Shown here one piece after another: positions 1 to 7,907 of a stretch of DNA of 64,000 nucleotides (the first letter of the stretch is position 1; every line of letters begins with the position of its first letter). The translations under genes were made by a program, and so were the position numbers. The notes under the pieces are model-generated. The model was not told the origin of the DNA. It worked only from the letters and a program-made list of their open reading frames with translations, and did no database searches. Source of the stretch: JAJFFW01 sp038534195 (GTDB lineage: Bacteria; Pseudomonadota; Alphaproteobacteria; Caulobacterales; Parvularculaceae); the NCBI GenBank assembly GCA_038534195.1, contig JBCAXE010000003.1, positions 62,001 through 126,000 on the forward strand, written 5' to 3'.

Positions 1-16
1 AAAGGCGGCGCTTTCC

Positions 17-376
17 ATGAGCCTCCTCCCACAGTTTGGCTTTTTCGAGCTGATCACCGTTGCGGTGATCGCGTTGATTGTGGTCGGCCCGAAAGACTTG
101 CCGCGCCTGATGAAAATGGCGGGCGGGCTCGTGCGCCAGGCGCGCACGCTCGCCGCGGAGTTCGCCGGCGCGTTTGATCAGATGGCGCGCGAGACGGAAC
201 TAGAAGAGATGCGCAAGGAAATCGAGGCGCTGAAGAGCGATAATGTCTTCGCCGACACCAAGAAGTCCCTCGACGAGTCCATGAAGCCGATTGAAGAGGC
301 GGTGCGCGACGAGGATCGCGCCGTGCGCGAGGCCGTGGCGAAGCCAGCGACGGCGCCCCAGGAAGAAGCCTCATAA
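17..376 (+). CDS. tatB: Sec-independent translocase subunit TatB
   Basis: 119-residue protein with the TatA/B layout: one N-terminal membrane helix (about residues 8-22), then the hinge motif VGPKDLPRL, then an amphipathic and charged helical tail. The E/L-rich tail and the tatC gene 9 bp downstream favour TatB over TatA. TatB forms the substrate-receptor complex with TatC for folded twin-arginine proteins at the inner membrane. tatA would be expected just upstream, outside the window. AAAGGCGG before the ATG may act as ribosome binding site. Confidence 0.93.
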   Translation: MSLLPQFGFFELITVAVIALIVVGPKDLPRLMKMAGGLVRQARTLAAEFAGAFDQMARETELEEMRKEIEALKSDNVFADTKKSLDESMKPIEEAVRDEDRAVREAVAKPATAPQEEAS

Positions 377-385
377 CGGGGCCCC

Positions 386-1222
386 ATGTCCAAGGCCGTG
401 CAATCATATCCGCCTGAGGAAGAAGACGAGGTCGCCGCGTCGTCGGCGCCGCTTCTTGATCACCTTACGGAGCTTCGTCAGCGGCTGATTATCAGCGTGG
501 CCGGCCTTATTGTCGGCTTCATCATCAGTTTCATCTTCTCCAAGCAAATCTTCAATGTCCTGGTAATCCCGTTTGTGGATGCGGTGAGCGCGGTCTCCAA
601 GGAGGGCGATCCGACTCTTTATTTCGCGCCGCTTGAATTCTTTTTCACGCGGGTGCGGCTCTCGGTCTTCGCCGGGTTCGTGCTGGCGTTTCCGCTGCTC
701 GCCTATCAGCTCTACGCGTTTGTGGCGCCGGGGCTCTACAAGAACGAAAAGCGCGCGGCCTTGCCGTTTCTCGCTGCAATGCCGGTTCTGTTCGCCGTGG
801 GCGCGAGCCTTGTTTATTTCGTGATGATGCCGTTCGTGATGCGTTTCGCCGTCGGCTTTGAAGCGCAGGCGGGCGGGGGCACGCCTGCCGATTTTCAATT
901 GCTGACGCGGGTGGGGGATTATCTTTCGCTCATCACCACACTGATCATGGCGTTCGGCATGGCGTTTCAGTTGCCTGTCTTTCTGACGCTGTTGGCGCGC
1001 GCCGGTCTTTTGGGCGCGGAGACGCTCCGGAATAACCGGCGCATCGCGATTGTCGGCATCTTTGTGGTCGCGGCCTTCCTGACCCCGCCGGACCCGTTCA
1101 GCCAAATCGTGTTAGGGCTTTCAATCTTCGCGCTCTATGAAATTTCAGTGCTCTCCGTCGCCATGGCGGAGAAGAAGGTGAAGGCGGCGCTCGAAGGCGA
1201 CGGGAAAGAGGCGGCGGCGTAG
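386..1222 (+). CDS. tatC: Twin-arginine translocase subunit TatC
   Basis: 278-residue polytopic membrane protein. Near the N-terminus it carries LLDHLTELRQRL, the cytoplasmic TatC signature that contacts the twin-arginine motif, and it has about six hydrophobic segments plus a PPDPFSQ motif before the last one. TatC is the core receptor of the Tat pathway. It lies directly behind tatB and is followed without a gap by a GTG-start gene, so the three are probably co-transcribed. A Tat substrate candidate is present in this window (the SDR at 6516-7529). Confidence 0.96.
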   Translation: MSKAVQSYPPEEEDEVAASSAPLLDHLTELRQRLIISVAGLIVGFIISFIFSKQIFNVLVIPFVDAVSAVSKEGDPTLYFAPLEFFFTRVRLSVFAGFVLAFPLLAYQLYAFVAPGLYKNEKRAALPFLAAMPVLFAVGASLVYFVMMPFVMRFAVGFEAQAGGGTPADFQLLTRVGDYLSLITTLIMAFGMAFQLPVFLTLLARAGLLGAETLRNNRRIAIVGIFVVAAFLTPPDPFSQIVLGLSIFALYEISVLSVAMAEKKVKAALEGDGKEAAA

Positions 1223-1687
1223 GTGGCGAGCGCCGTCGCTGTGCAATCGATCGTTGTCGCCGCCGACTGCGAAACTGTTTTTGACCGCATCATCTCGATT
1301 GCGCCGGACGATTTCATTCGCCCGCGCTGGCCCATGCCCGGCGTCGCCGCCTGGTCGGGCGCTGAGCGGTGGGTTGCGGTTGGCGATCAGCGGCGCGTCA
1401 CCATGACCGCGGGCGTTACGCTTACCGAGACGCTGACAGCGTTTGATCCGCCCACGGGCTTTTCCATTCGTACCACCGGATTCGGCGGGTGGTTCGGCGC
1501 ACTCAACGATCATTGCGAGATCGATTGGACTGTCACGCCGGAAACGGACGCGGCGACTAAAGTGGTCTGGCGCGTTGCGTTCTTCGCGAAACCGGGCGCG
1601 CTGGCGAAGGCGTTATTGCCGCGCGTGGTCACGCCGTTGTGGCCGCCCTTCATGGCCGTCGCCCTCGAACGGTTGCGCACGGGCTAA
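1223..1687 (+). CDS. SRPBCC-like (polyketide cyclase/ligand-binding fold) protein
   Basis: 154-residue protein starting at a GTG immediately after the tatC stop codon (TAG-GTG). The opening IVVAADCETVFDRIIS and the alternating hydrophobic strands with a late SRPBCC-like helix suggest a START/SRPBCC fold, which binds lipids or hydrophobic ligands. No catalytic residues can be named and the family call is from overall pattern only. The abutting start implies translational coupling to tatC. Substrate and role are unknown. Confidence 0.62.
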   Translation: MASAVAVQSIVVAADCETVFDRIISIAPDDFIRPRWPMPGVAAWSGAERWVAVGDQRRVTMTAGVTLTETLTAFDPPTGFSIRTTGFGGWFGALNDHCEIDWTVTPETDAATKVVWRVAFFAKPGALAKALLPRVVTPLWPPFMAVALERLRTG

Positions 1688-1743
1688 GCGCGGCGCGGTT
1701 TGCCGGTGGACCAGCCGGACCGAACCCCCTATAGGCTGGGCCC

Positions 1744-3021
1744 ATGTTCGATCACACTTTCATCCGCGAAAATCCGGACGCGTTCGACGCCGGCCTGAAG
1801 CGAAGAGGCGCTGATGCGCATGCTGACGCGGTGCTCGCGCTCGACAAACAAGCCCGTGCGCTGACCCAGCAGCTCAACGAATTACAAACGAAACGCAACG
1901 CCACTTCCAAACAGATCGGCGCGGCCAAAGCCAAGGGTGACGAAGACGCCTTCAAGCGCCTGATGGCGGAAGTCGAAGCTGTCAAAGCGGAAATGCCTAC
2001 CGTTGAGGCTGAGGAAAGAGCCAAGCGCGAGGAAATGAAGGCGCTCCTGTCCGGATTGCCGAACCTGCCGGCGGACGACGTCCCTGACGGCGGCGATGAG
2101 GCCGATAATGTGGAAATCCGCAAATGGGGCGAGCCGGCGGCGATCGACGGCGCCAAGGAGCATTTCGAGATCGGCGAGGCCCTCGGCCAGATGGATTTCG
2201 AAACGGCGGCGAAAATGTCCGGGGCGCGGTTTGTGCTGCTCTCCGGCGGGCTCGCGCGTCTTGAACGCGCCATCGCCGCGTTTATGCTTGATACGCACAC
2301 GCAGGAATTCGGCTATACGGAAGTCTCGCCGCCGGTGCTCGTGCGCGACGAAGCGCTTTACGGCACATCGCAACTGCCGAAGTTCGCCGAAGATTTGTTC
2401 CAGACGACGGGCGATCATTCATTGATCCCAACCGCTGAAGTCTCGCTCACCAACATCGTCCGCGAAGAGATTATCGACGACGACACGCTCCCGCGGCGCT
2501 ATACGGCGCACACGCCGTGCTTCCGGTCCGAGGCCGGGTCGGCGGGACGCGATACGCGCGGGATGATCCGGCTCCATCAATTTACGAAGGTGGAGCTTGT
2601 CTCGATCACGACGCCGGAAGCCTCTGACGCTGAGCATGAGCGCATGACCGAGTGCGCCGAGACGATCCTGAAAAAACTGGAACTGCCGTTCCGCACCATG
2701 GTGCTGTGCACGGGCGACATGGGGTTCAGCGCCCGCAAAACCTATGATCTGGAAGTCTGGCTGCCGGGGCAGGGGCAATATCGCGAAATCTCGTCTTGCT
2801 CCAACTGCGGCGACTTCCAGGCGCGGCGCATGAATGCGCGTTATCGTCCGGACGGCGAGAAGACCTTGCGTTTTCCGCACACGCTGAACGGCTCCGGCCT
2901 TGCGGTGGGACGCACATTGGTGGCGATCCTGGAAAACTATCAGCAGCCGGACGGGTCGGTTGCCGTTCCGGCGGCGCTCCAGCCTTACATGGGCGGCGTT
3001 ACGACAATTGAAAAAGCGTGA
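1744..3021 (+). CDS. serS: Seryl-tRNA synthetase
   Basis: 425 residues, normal length for bacterial SerRS. It charges tRNA-Ser and tRNA-Sec in the cytoplasm. An N-terminal antiparallel coiled-coil arm (about residues 25-105, rich in A/K/E/Q) is followed by the class II catalytic core: motif 2 (PCFRSEAGSAGRDTRG) and motif 3 (LNGSGLAVGRTLVAILENY). The ATG follows a short leader. It sits in the common alphaproteobacterial order tatC-serS-surE. Confidence 0.97.
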   Translation: MFDHTFIRENPDAFDAGLKRRGADAHADAVLALDKQARALTQQLNELQTKRNATSKQIGAAKAKGDEDAFKRLMAEVEAVKAEMPTVEAEERAKREEMKALLSGLPNLPADDVPDGGDEADNVEIRKWGEPAAIDGAKEHFEIGEALGQMDFETAAKMSGARFVLLSGGLARLERAIAAFMLDTHTQEFGYTEVSPPVLVRDEALYGTSQLPKFAEDLFQTTGDHSLIPTAEVSLTNIVREEIIDDDTLPRRYTAHTPCFRSEAGSAGRDTRGMIRLHQFTKVELVSITTPEASDAEHERMTECAETILKKLELPFRTMVLCTGDMGFSARKTYDLEVWLPGQGQYREISSCSNCGDFQARRMNARYRPDGEKTLRFPHTLNGSGLAVGRTLVAILENYQQPDGSVAVPAALQPYMGGVTTIEKA

Positions 3022-3083
3022 ACGCGTCTTTGACCTTCGAGGCTCGTCCTCGGAAGATTGCGGCGTATGATTAAGGCGGCGAT

Positions 3084-3863
3084 ATGCGTATTCTGATTTC
3101 CAATGATGACGGCATTCATGCGCGAGGCCTGAAGAGCCTTGAGCAGATTGCGCGCGCGCTATCCGATGATGTCTGGGTAGTCGCGCCCCATGAGGAGCAA
3201 TCTGGCGCGGCGCGGTCGCTGACGCTCCACAACCCTATCCGCGTCCGCAAATATGACGAGCGCCGCTATTCGATTTCCGGCACGCCGACAGACGCGGTGA
3301 TGATGGGCGTCACGCGCCTTCTCGGCGGCACAAAACCTGATCTCGTTCTGTCGGGCGTCAATAATGGCCAGAATATCGCCGAAGACGTCACCTTTTCCGG
3401 CACCATCGCCGCCGCGCTGCAAGGCATGACGCTTGGCATTCCGTCGATCGCCCTGTCGCTGTCGCGTTTTTCGCGCGATCAGGCGCGCTGGGCGACGCCG
3501 GAAGCCCATGGGGCGGATATTGTGCGCCGCCTCCTTGATGAAGGCTGGCCGGACGACGTGGTGATGAATGTGAATTTTCCGGACCGCGACCCGCACGACA
3601 TCGCAGGCGTTGAGGTGACGCGTCAGGGCCATCGTGATGCGGTGCAGCTCTTCCATGAAGAGCGGACCGATTTGCGCGGCGGCAAATACTACTGGTTTGG
3701 TTTTTCTGGGAAATTGTCAAATCCGCCCGACGGCACCGACCTTCGCGCGATCTATGACGGACGCATTTCCATCACGCCGCTGCACCTTGCGCTAACCCAT
3801 GAAGACACGCGCACGCGCCTTGGCGGCGTCTTTGATCAAGGTCCAATCCAGACCAAAAGTTAA
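3084..3863 (+). CDS. surE: 5'/3'-nucleotidase SurE
   Basis: 259 residues. The N-terminus MRILISNDDGIHARG carries the paired metal-binding aspartates of SurE, and SGVNNGQN supplies the later metal and substrate site. SurE dephosphorylates nucleoside monophosphates and is linked to stationary-phase survival. It lies 62 bp after serS and upstream of an nlpD-like gene. The pcm gene (L-isoaspartyl methyltransferase), often between surE and nlpD, is absent here. Confidence 0.96.
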   Translation: MRILISNDDGIHARGLKSLEQIARALSDDVWVVAPHEEQSGAARSLTLHNPIRVRKYDERRYSISGTPTDAVMMGVTRLLGGTKPDLVLSGVNNGQNIAEDVTFSGTIAAALQGMTLGIPSIALSLSRFSRDQARWATPEAHGADIVRRLLDEGWPDDVVMNVNFPDRDPHDIAGVEVTRQGHRDAVQLFHEERTDLRGGKYYWFGFSGKLSNPPDGTDLRAIYDGRISITPLHLALTHEDTRTRLGGVFDQGPIQTKS

Positions 3864-3911
3864 TCCGGCCTTGTGCAAAAGCCTCTGTTTTTCTAGGCTC
3901 GCGTTGGCTTA

Positions 3912-3959
3912 TTAACGGCTTGTTAACGCAAATCGCTAACCATTTTAATAAATGTTAAC
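3912..3959 (+). promoter_or_regulatory. Putative tandem CtrA binding boxes upstream of nlpD
   Basis: Bases 3912-3927 read TTAA-N7-TTAAC, an exact match to the CtrA consensus of Caulobacter-type alphaproteobacteria. A second, one-mismatch copy, TTTA-N7-TTAAC, lies at 3944-3959. Both are within 70 bp of the ATG of the LysM/LytM division gene. RcdA, which assists CtrA proteolysis in Caulobacter, is encoded in this window. Binding is inferred from the motif alone. Confidence 0.55.
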
Positions 3960-3977
3960 GGGCTGGAGGCGATCATC

Positions 3978-5183
3978 ATGCGCGCCAATAATGCGGGATT
4001 CATCACGGGGCTTTTTTTAACGGCGAGCGCGATCGCCGGGTGCGGCGCGAGCAGCAACTCTGCGCCGATCGTCTATGGGACGGCGCCGACAGCGAGCGCA
4101 CGGATTTATAATTCGCCTGCAGACGTTTATCTGGCGCCAGGCCGCACGGCCGCCGAAGTGAGGCGCGAAGAGCAATATGAGCCTCAGCCGCGCCGCATTG
4201 AAGCGACGCCTTATTCACGGCCAGCAGCGTTGACGCCGGTGACATCGGCGCCGCTCACGCGAACCGTTTATTCGGAACAAACGCCGCCGCGTCCCACTTA
4301 TGTGGCGGAAACGACGCCGACCGCATCGCCTGCTGCGCCATGGTCGGGCGCCGCGCCGCGTCTCATGACGGTGCGGGCCGGGGATACGGTTTACGCGATT
4401 TCCCGCCGCACGGGCGCGAGCCCCAACGCGATCATTTCGGAGAACCGCCTCGCGCCGCCTTATAGCCTGCGTGTCGGGCAAACGCTCCGTATACCGGCGG
4501 CGGGCGAGAAGGTCGTCAACAGGATTTCGCAATCTGCGCCAGCGCCGAAGGCGACGTTCGCCACGCACACGATCAAGCCGGGGGATACGCTTTATTCCAT
4601 TTCCCGCGCGACCGGCGTTTCAGTGTCGAAGATTGCGCAAGTGAACCGATTGCGTGCGCCATACACATTATCCGTGGGCGATACGTTGCGGGTCCCGGGT
4701 GCGACCGGTGCGCCGCGCGCGGCGTCGCCAGCCTATGACACGGCGGCGAATGTGGCTGACCTGACGCAAAATGTCTCGTACGCTGCGCCCGCCAAGCCTG
4801 CGGAAAAAGTCTCTATTTTCGCCTGGCCGGTCAAAGGCGCGGTGATCGGCAAATACGGCGCCGGCGAGCTTGGCCGTCGCAATGACGGTGTCAACATCGC
4901 AGCGCCTGTGGGAACGCCCGTGCGCGCCGCGGCTGACGGCGAGGTCGTTTATCGCGGGTCAGAACTGGAAGGCTACGGTAATCTCTTGCTGATCAAACAC
5001 AATGACGGCTACGTCACTGCGTATGCGCATAATGACGTTATGCTCGTGCGCAAGGGTCAGCGCGTCCGTCAGGGACAGGTGGTGGCGAAAGTGGGCCAGA
5101 CTGGGTCTGCGCCTGAGCCGCAACTGCATTTTGAGATCCGTCAGAATTTGAAGTCGATCGATCCGCTGGCCTTCCTGCAATAA
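3978..5183 (+). CDS. nlpD: LysM/LytM (M23-fold) lipoprotein, NlpD/DipM-like amidase activator
   Basis: 401 residues. The N-terminal signal ends in IAGCG, a lipobox-like site, followed by a Pro/Thr/Ala-rich linker. Two LysM repeats (about 128-172 and 196-240; RAGDTVYAISRRTG and KPGDTLYSISRATG) bind peptidoglycan, and an M23/LytM fold covers 285-398. Metal ligands look degenerate: the usual HxGxD is NDGVN and the HLHFE first His is Gln. This matches NlpD-type proteins, which activate amidases rather than cut peptidoglycan. Position after surE supports NlpD; Caulobacter DipM is the alternative name. Upstream CtrA-like boxes suggest cell-cycle control. Confidence 0.88.
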   Translation: MRANNAGFITGLFLTASAIAGCGASSNSAPIVYGTAPTASARIYNSPADVYLAPGRTAAEVRREEQYEPQPRRIEATPYSRPAALTPVTSAPLTRTVYSEQTPPRPTYVAETTPTASPAAPWSGAAPRLMTVRAGDTVYAISRRTGASPNAIISENRLAPPYSLRVGQTLRIPAAGEKVVNRISQSAPAPKATFATHTIKPGDTLYSISRATGVSVSKIAQVNRLRAPYTLSVGDTLRVPGATGAPRAASPAYDTAANVADLTQNVSYAAPAKPAEKVSIFAWPVKGAVIGKYGAGELGRRNDGVNIAAPVGTPVRAAADGEVVYRGSELEGYGNLLLIKHNDGYVTAYAHNDVMLVRKGQRVRQGQVVAKVGQTGSAPEPQLHFEIRQNLKSIDPLAFLQ

Positions 5184-5261
5184 GTGCAAGACGATTTGAC
5201 TTATCGGACCGGATCAGTCCAAAGAAATTTAAGACAAGAATAAAGTTGCGTTTCGTCTTGA

Positions 5262-5290
5262 GAGGGGGCCCTTCGCGGGCCTCTTTTTTT
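5262..5290 (+). terminator. Rho-independent terminator after nlpD
   Basis: GAGG...CCC pairs with GGGCCTC around a TTCG loop, with a small G bulge in the 5' arm, followed by eight T residues on the plus strand. It ends the nlpD transcript. The T run overlaps the stop codon of the convergent minus-strand thioesterase gene. Confidence 0.72.
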
Positions 5291-5706
5291 TACAGCATAC
5301 GGAAGCAACATTGGGCGGCGGCGACAGGGTTATTTTCGTCGTCCTGCCAACCGATTGCTTCAGCGAATGCGATCCGCCGGCCGAGACGGCGTATGGTCAC
5401 GCGCGCTTCCATGTCGACGGCCTTCGATGACCTTAGGAAATCGATCGCGATGTTGACGGCCTGCGCGCGCTGTTTGGTGTGCGCTTCGAGCACGGCGCCG
5501 GCGCTGAATTCGAGGAAGGCGGTGATGACGCCGCCATGGAGCGCGCGGATCACCGGATTGCCGATATGGCGTTCTTCAAAGCCGAGCCAATGGATGAGGG
5601 TCCCATCGCGCAGATCGACACGATAATTAAGCCAGCGGGCCACCGGCTGATCCGTTGCGGCGTTAATCGCCTCCAGCATCGCCTTTGCATCGACAGCGGC
5701 GGTCAC
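5290..5706 (-). CDS. PaaI-family hotdog thioesterase
   Basis: 138 residues with the hotdog signature HGGVITAFLEFSAGAV (about 57-72), where the HGG loop and the central helix form the acyl-CoA thioesterase active site in PaaI/YbgC-like enzymes. Substrate unknown. It overlaps the upstream thioesterase gene by 4 bp (ATGA-type coupling), suggesting that the two hotdog proteins are made together and may form a hetero-oligomer. Last gene of a minus-strand run SDR - chorismate mutase - thioesterase - thioesterase. Confidence 0.85.
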   Translation of the reverse strand: MTAAVDAKAMLEAINAATDQPVARWLNYRVDLRDGTLIHWLGFEERHIGNPVIRALHGGVITAFLEFSAGAVLEAHTKQRAQAVNIAIDFLRSSKAVDMEARVTIRRLGRRIAFAEAIGWQDDENNPVAAAQCCFRML

Positions 5707-6170
5707 AGGCGCGAGCCTTTCTCGCGCGCGCGTGTGCCGATCATGAAGGCGCCGATGGCGACGGCGATTTCATAAGCGTCGTCCGGCGCCGCGATCGCGC
5801 CGCGCACATAGGCGACGTCATCGCGCATGGCGTGGCACGCCGCATGGCAGACAACGCGGCCGCCCGCAGGGGCGGCGCGCAGATAATCCGTTTTCAGGTT
5901 GATTGTGGCGATCGGTTTGATTTCTTTGAGCGCGGTGAAGACGGTCATCCCCATGATCGAATCCAGCACCATGCTCAACATCCCGCTATAGATCGACCCG
6001 CCGCTCGCAAAATCCGCGGGCAAATCGAGCGCGAACCGCGAGCGGCCGACGCCAAGCATCAACGGTTCAAGGTTAAGCGCTCGGAAGACCGAATGCTCAT
6101 GGGAGAGCATCTCGCGCGCCGCCCGGAGCATGCCGCCGACGGCCGGGTTAATGTCGTCTTTTCCCGCCAT
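5703..6170 (-). CDS. PaaI-family hotdog thioesterase (second copy)
   Basis: 155 residues, hotdog-fold pattern with ASGGSIYSGMLSMVLDSIMG as active-site helix region and TINLKTDYLRAAPAG as the typical central strand (TVDLNVNFLRPA-like). The usual HGG is replaced by SGG, so the catalytic detail differs from its partner. Its stop overlaps the next gene start by 4 bp. Probable acyl-CoA thioesterase or a structural partner of the downstream copy; the substrate cannot be read from sequence. Confidence 0.82.
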   Translation of the reverse strand: MAGKDDINPAVGGMLRAAREMLSHEHSVFRALNLEPLMLGVGRSRFALDLPADFASGGSIYSGMLSMVLDSIMGMTVFTALKEIKPIATINLKTDYLRAAPAGGRVVCHAACHAMRDDVAYVRGAIAAPDDAYEIAVAIGAFMIGTRAREKGSRL

Positions 6171-6206
6171 GGCGCAATCGTAGGGATGGTGCAGGGACCC
6201 CGCAAG

Positions 6207-6500
6207 TTAATCGCGCAGCTTCTCTTCCTGATACTGAATGCCCCAGCCAATAATCGTGCGCCATAAGCTTTCAGCGAGTTCCGGCGGCAAGCCTTCCCGC
6301 GCCGCATGGGCGCGCACCTTTTCAATGACTTCGCGATTGCGCCACGGCACGGAAGCTTGCGCCGCCTCCGCGCGTTTCAATTGCCACATGCGGTCAACGT
6401 ATGACCACCGTTCCGCCAGTAGATCCACAAGGGCACTGTCCACGCGGTCGATCTCGACGCGAACATCATCGGCGGCGGCGCAATCGGATGGTTTTTTCAT
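6207..6500 (-). CDS. Chorismate mutase, AroQ type
   Basis: 97 residues, all helical. It follows the AroQ pattern: VRVEIDRVDSALVDLLAERWSYVDRMWQLK (helix 1 with the first arginine and lysine contacts), WRNREVIEKVRAHA, and a last helix ending in a conserved Q near IIGWGIQYQEE. It converts chorismate to prephenate, or in PchB-like relatives acts as an isochorismate-pyruvate lyase. No signal peptide, so cytoplasmic. It starts 15 bp after the SDR stop codon. Confidence 0.86.
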   Translation of the reverse strand: MKKPSDCAAADDVRVEIDRVDSALVDLLAERWSYVDRMWQLKRAEAAQASVPWRNREVIEKVRAHAAREGLPPELAESLWRTIIGWGIQYQEEKLRD

Positions 6501-6515
6501 GGGCGCGCTTCTTTC

Positions 6516-7529
6516 CTATTCAGCGACGGCTTTATGCCAAGAGGCGTAGGGGCCGTCGCCGAGAACGCCAGCCTGAATTTGCGCCATGACCGTGTTCGCC
6601 GCATCGGAGCCGCGCGTGTTCGGGTGGACCGTGCGCCGAAGCGGGCGCGCACCGGCGGGCGTTGAAACCAACTCGGCGATCGCGCGCGGCACATCCATCG
6701 GGTCGGTTGAACCGCCGCCTTGCAAGATACCTTGCGCAAGCTGCATGTGGGCGGCGTATCCTTCCTTAATCTCGTCATTGGTACGCGCTTCAAGCTCGGC
6801 GAAATAGCGCCGGCCATTGTCCCAGATTTTGGTCGGATATCCGCCGGGCTGAATAATGGTCACATCGACGCCATGCGGCGCAAGCTCATAGGCCATCGCC
6901 TCGAACATGGCCTCGGCGCCGAATTTCGTCGCCGAATACATGCCGATATTCGGAATAATCATGCGGCCGAGCTGTGACGAAATCTGGATGATTTGTCCCT
7001 CCTTGCGTGCGCGCATGCCAGGCAGCACGGCGTTGGCCATGCGATGAGAGCCAAACAGGTTCGTCTGAAATTGCCGCATCAGCGCTTCTTCGTCCTGCAT
7101 CTCGATGGGACCGGCGATTGCAAGCCCCGCATTGTTGACGAGGACGTCCAGTTTTCCCTTCGCCGCTTTTTCCGCTTTCTTCGCACCTGACGCGACGAGC
7201 GCCTCGTCCGTCACGTCGATTTCGACGAGGGTCAGTTTCAGCTTTTCGTCTGCTGCGATATCGGCGAGTTCTTGCGCTTCAGGGCGCTTGCCCTTGTTGA
7301 AGTTGCGCATGGACGCGATGACGTGCGCGCCTTCACGCGCAAGGTGAAGGCTGGCGAGCTTGCCGAATCCGGAACTCGTCCCGGTAATGAGGATTGTCTT
7401 GCCGCCCACATTGATCGCTGGTTTTTCCGTCTTTTCCTGCGCCGCGGCGGGCGCCAGCGCGGCGGCGGCGAGAGCGGACGCGCCGCCAAGAAGCACGCGC
7501 CGGTTCGGTCCTGATTTTGGTGTCGTCAT
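6516..7529 (-). CDS. Tat-exported short-chain dehydrogenase/reductase
   Basis: 337 residues from the ATG at 7529, chosen over an upstream TTG because AGGAG lies 9 bp before it. The N-terminus PNRRVLLGGASALAAAALAPAAAQ looks like a Tat signal peptide (RR plus moderate hydrophobic core). It is followed by a classical SDR domain: TGTSSGFGKLASLHLA (NAD(P) binding), NNAG, and the catalytic YSATKFG (YxxxK). An NAD(P)-dependent fold with a Tat signal suggests export already folded with cofactor. Substrate unknown. First gene of the minus-strand operon with chorismate mutase. Confidence 0.86.
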   Translation of the reverse strand: MTTPKSGPNRRVLLGGASALAAAALAPAAAQEKTEKPAINVGGKTILITGTSSGFGKLASLHLAREGAHVIASMRNFNKGKRPEAQELADIAADEKLKLTLVEIDVTDEALVASGAKKAEKAAKGKLDVLVNNAGLAIAGPIEMQDEEALMRQFQTNLFGSHRMANAVLPGMRARKEGQIIQISSQLGRMIIPNIGMYSATKFGAEAMFEAMAYELAPHGVDVTIIQPGGYPTKIWDNGRRYFAELEARTNDEIKEGYAAHMQLAQGILQGGGSTDPMDVPRAIAELVSTPAGARPLRRTVHPNTRGSDAANTVMAQIQAGVLGDGPYASWHKAVAE

Positions 7530-7907
7530 GATCAATCGCTCCTGTTTTGCGCCCGCGTCCGAGAATGCGCCGGAGTATGGCCGCGCCGCCGACGATTATC
7601 CAGCGATATGCGCAGGAGGAGTAAAATTGCGCATATAGCCACCAGGGTGACAATTCGAAACGGAAGCGCTCCTTGCTCCGGAAGCGAAGCGAAAAGGAAG
7701 GACTGGCCGCCCGCTTTTTTTCTCTTCAATGAAAAGATGAGTAATCAATTCTCTAAGAGTCCAACCGAAATTAGAGACTTAAGCCCACAGGGTTTTTGTT
7801 TAGCCAAATAAATTGGTTGAATAATACTCCCCCCGGCTTCGGATATGTGTTTTCATTACATTGCAGGGGTTTGCGATGAAATCGCAGAATGTTGGCGGGG
7901 CCTTGAG
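7530..7907. other. Intergenic, AT-richer region with no firm gene
   Basis: 378 bp between the divergent SDR and the two-TM gene. The right two thirds are clearly AT-richer than the flanks. A 24-codon reading frame at 7737-7811 on the plus strand (MSNQFSKSPTEIRDLSPQGF... ending in CLAK) could be a small peptide but has only a weak ribosome binding site. A minus-strand frame at 7532-7729 encodes one hydrophobic segment without a convincing start. Promoters of both flanking genes must lie here, but I could not fix their positions. Confidence 0.4.

Noticed and set aside
404..1105. Long minus-strand frame (233 codons) opposite tatC
   Set aside because: Lies fully antisense to a clear tatC, is Arg/Glu-rich, and has no recognised motif; an open frame forced by GC-rich codon bias.
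5685..6266. Plus-strand frame of 193 codons opposite the thioesterases
   Set aside because: Antisense to a hotdog gene with clear family motifs; no domain in the frame itself.
7532..7729. Minus-strand frame with one hydrophobic segment upstream of the SDR
   Set aside because: No ribosome binding site and no conserved feature; mentioned only under the intergenic entry.
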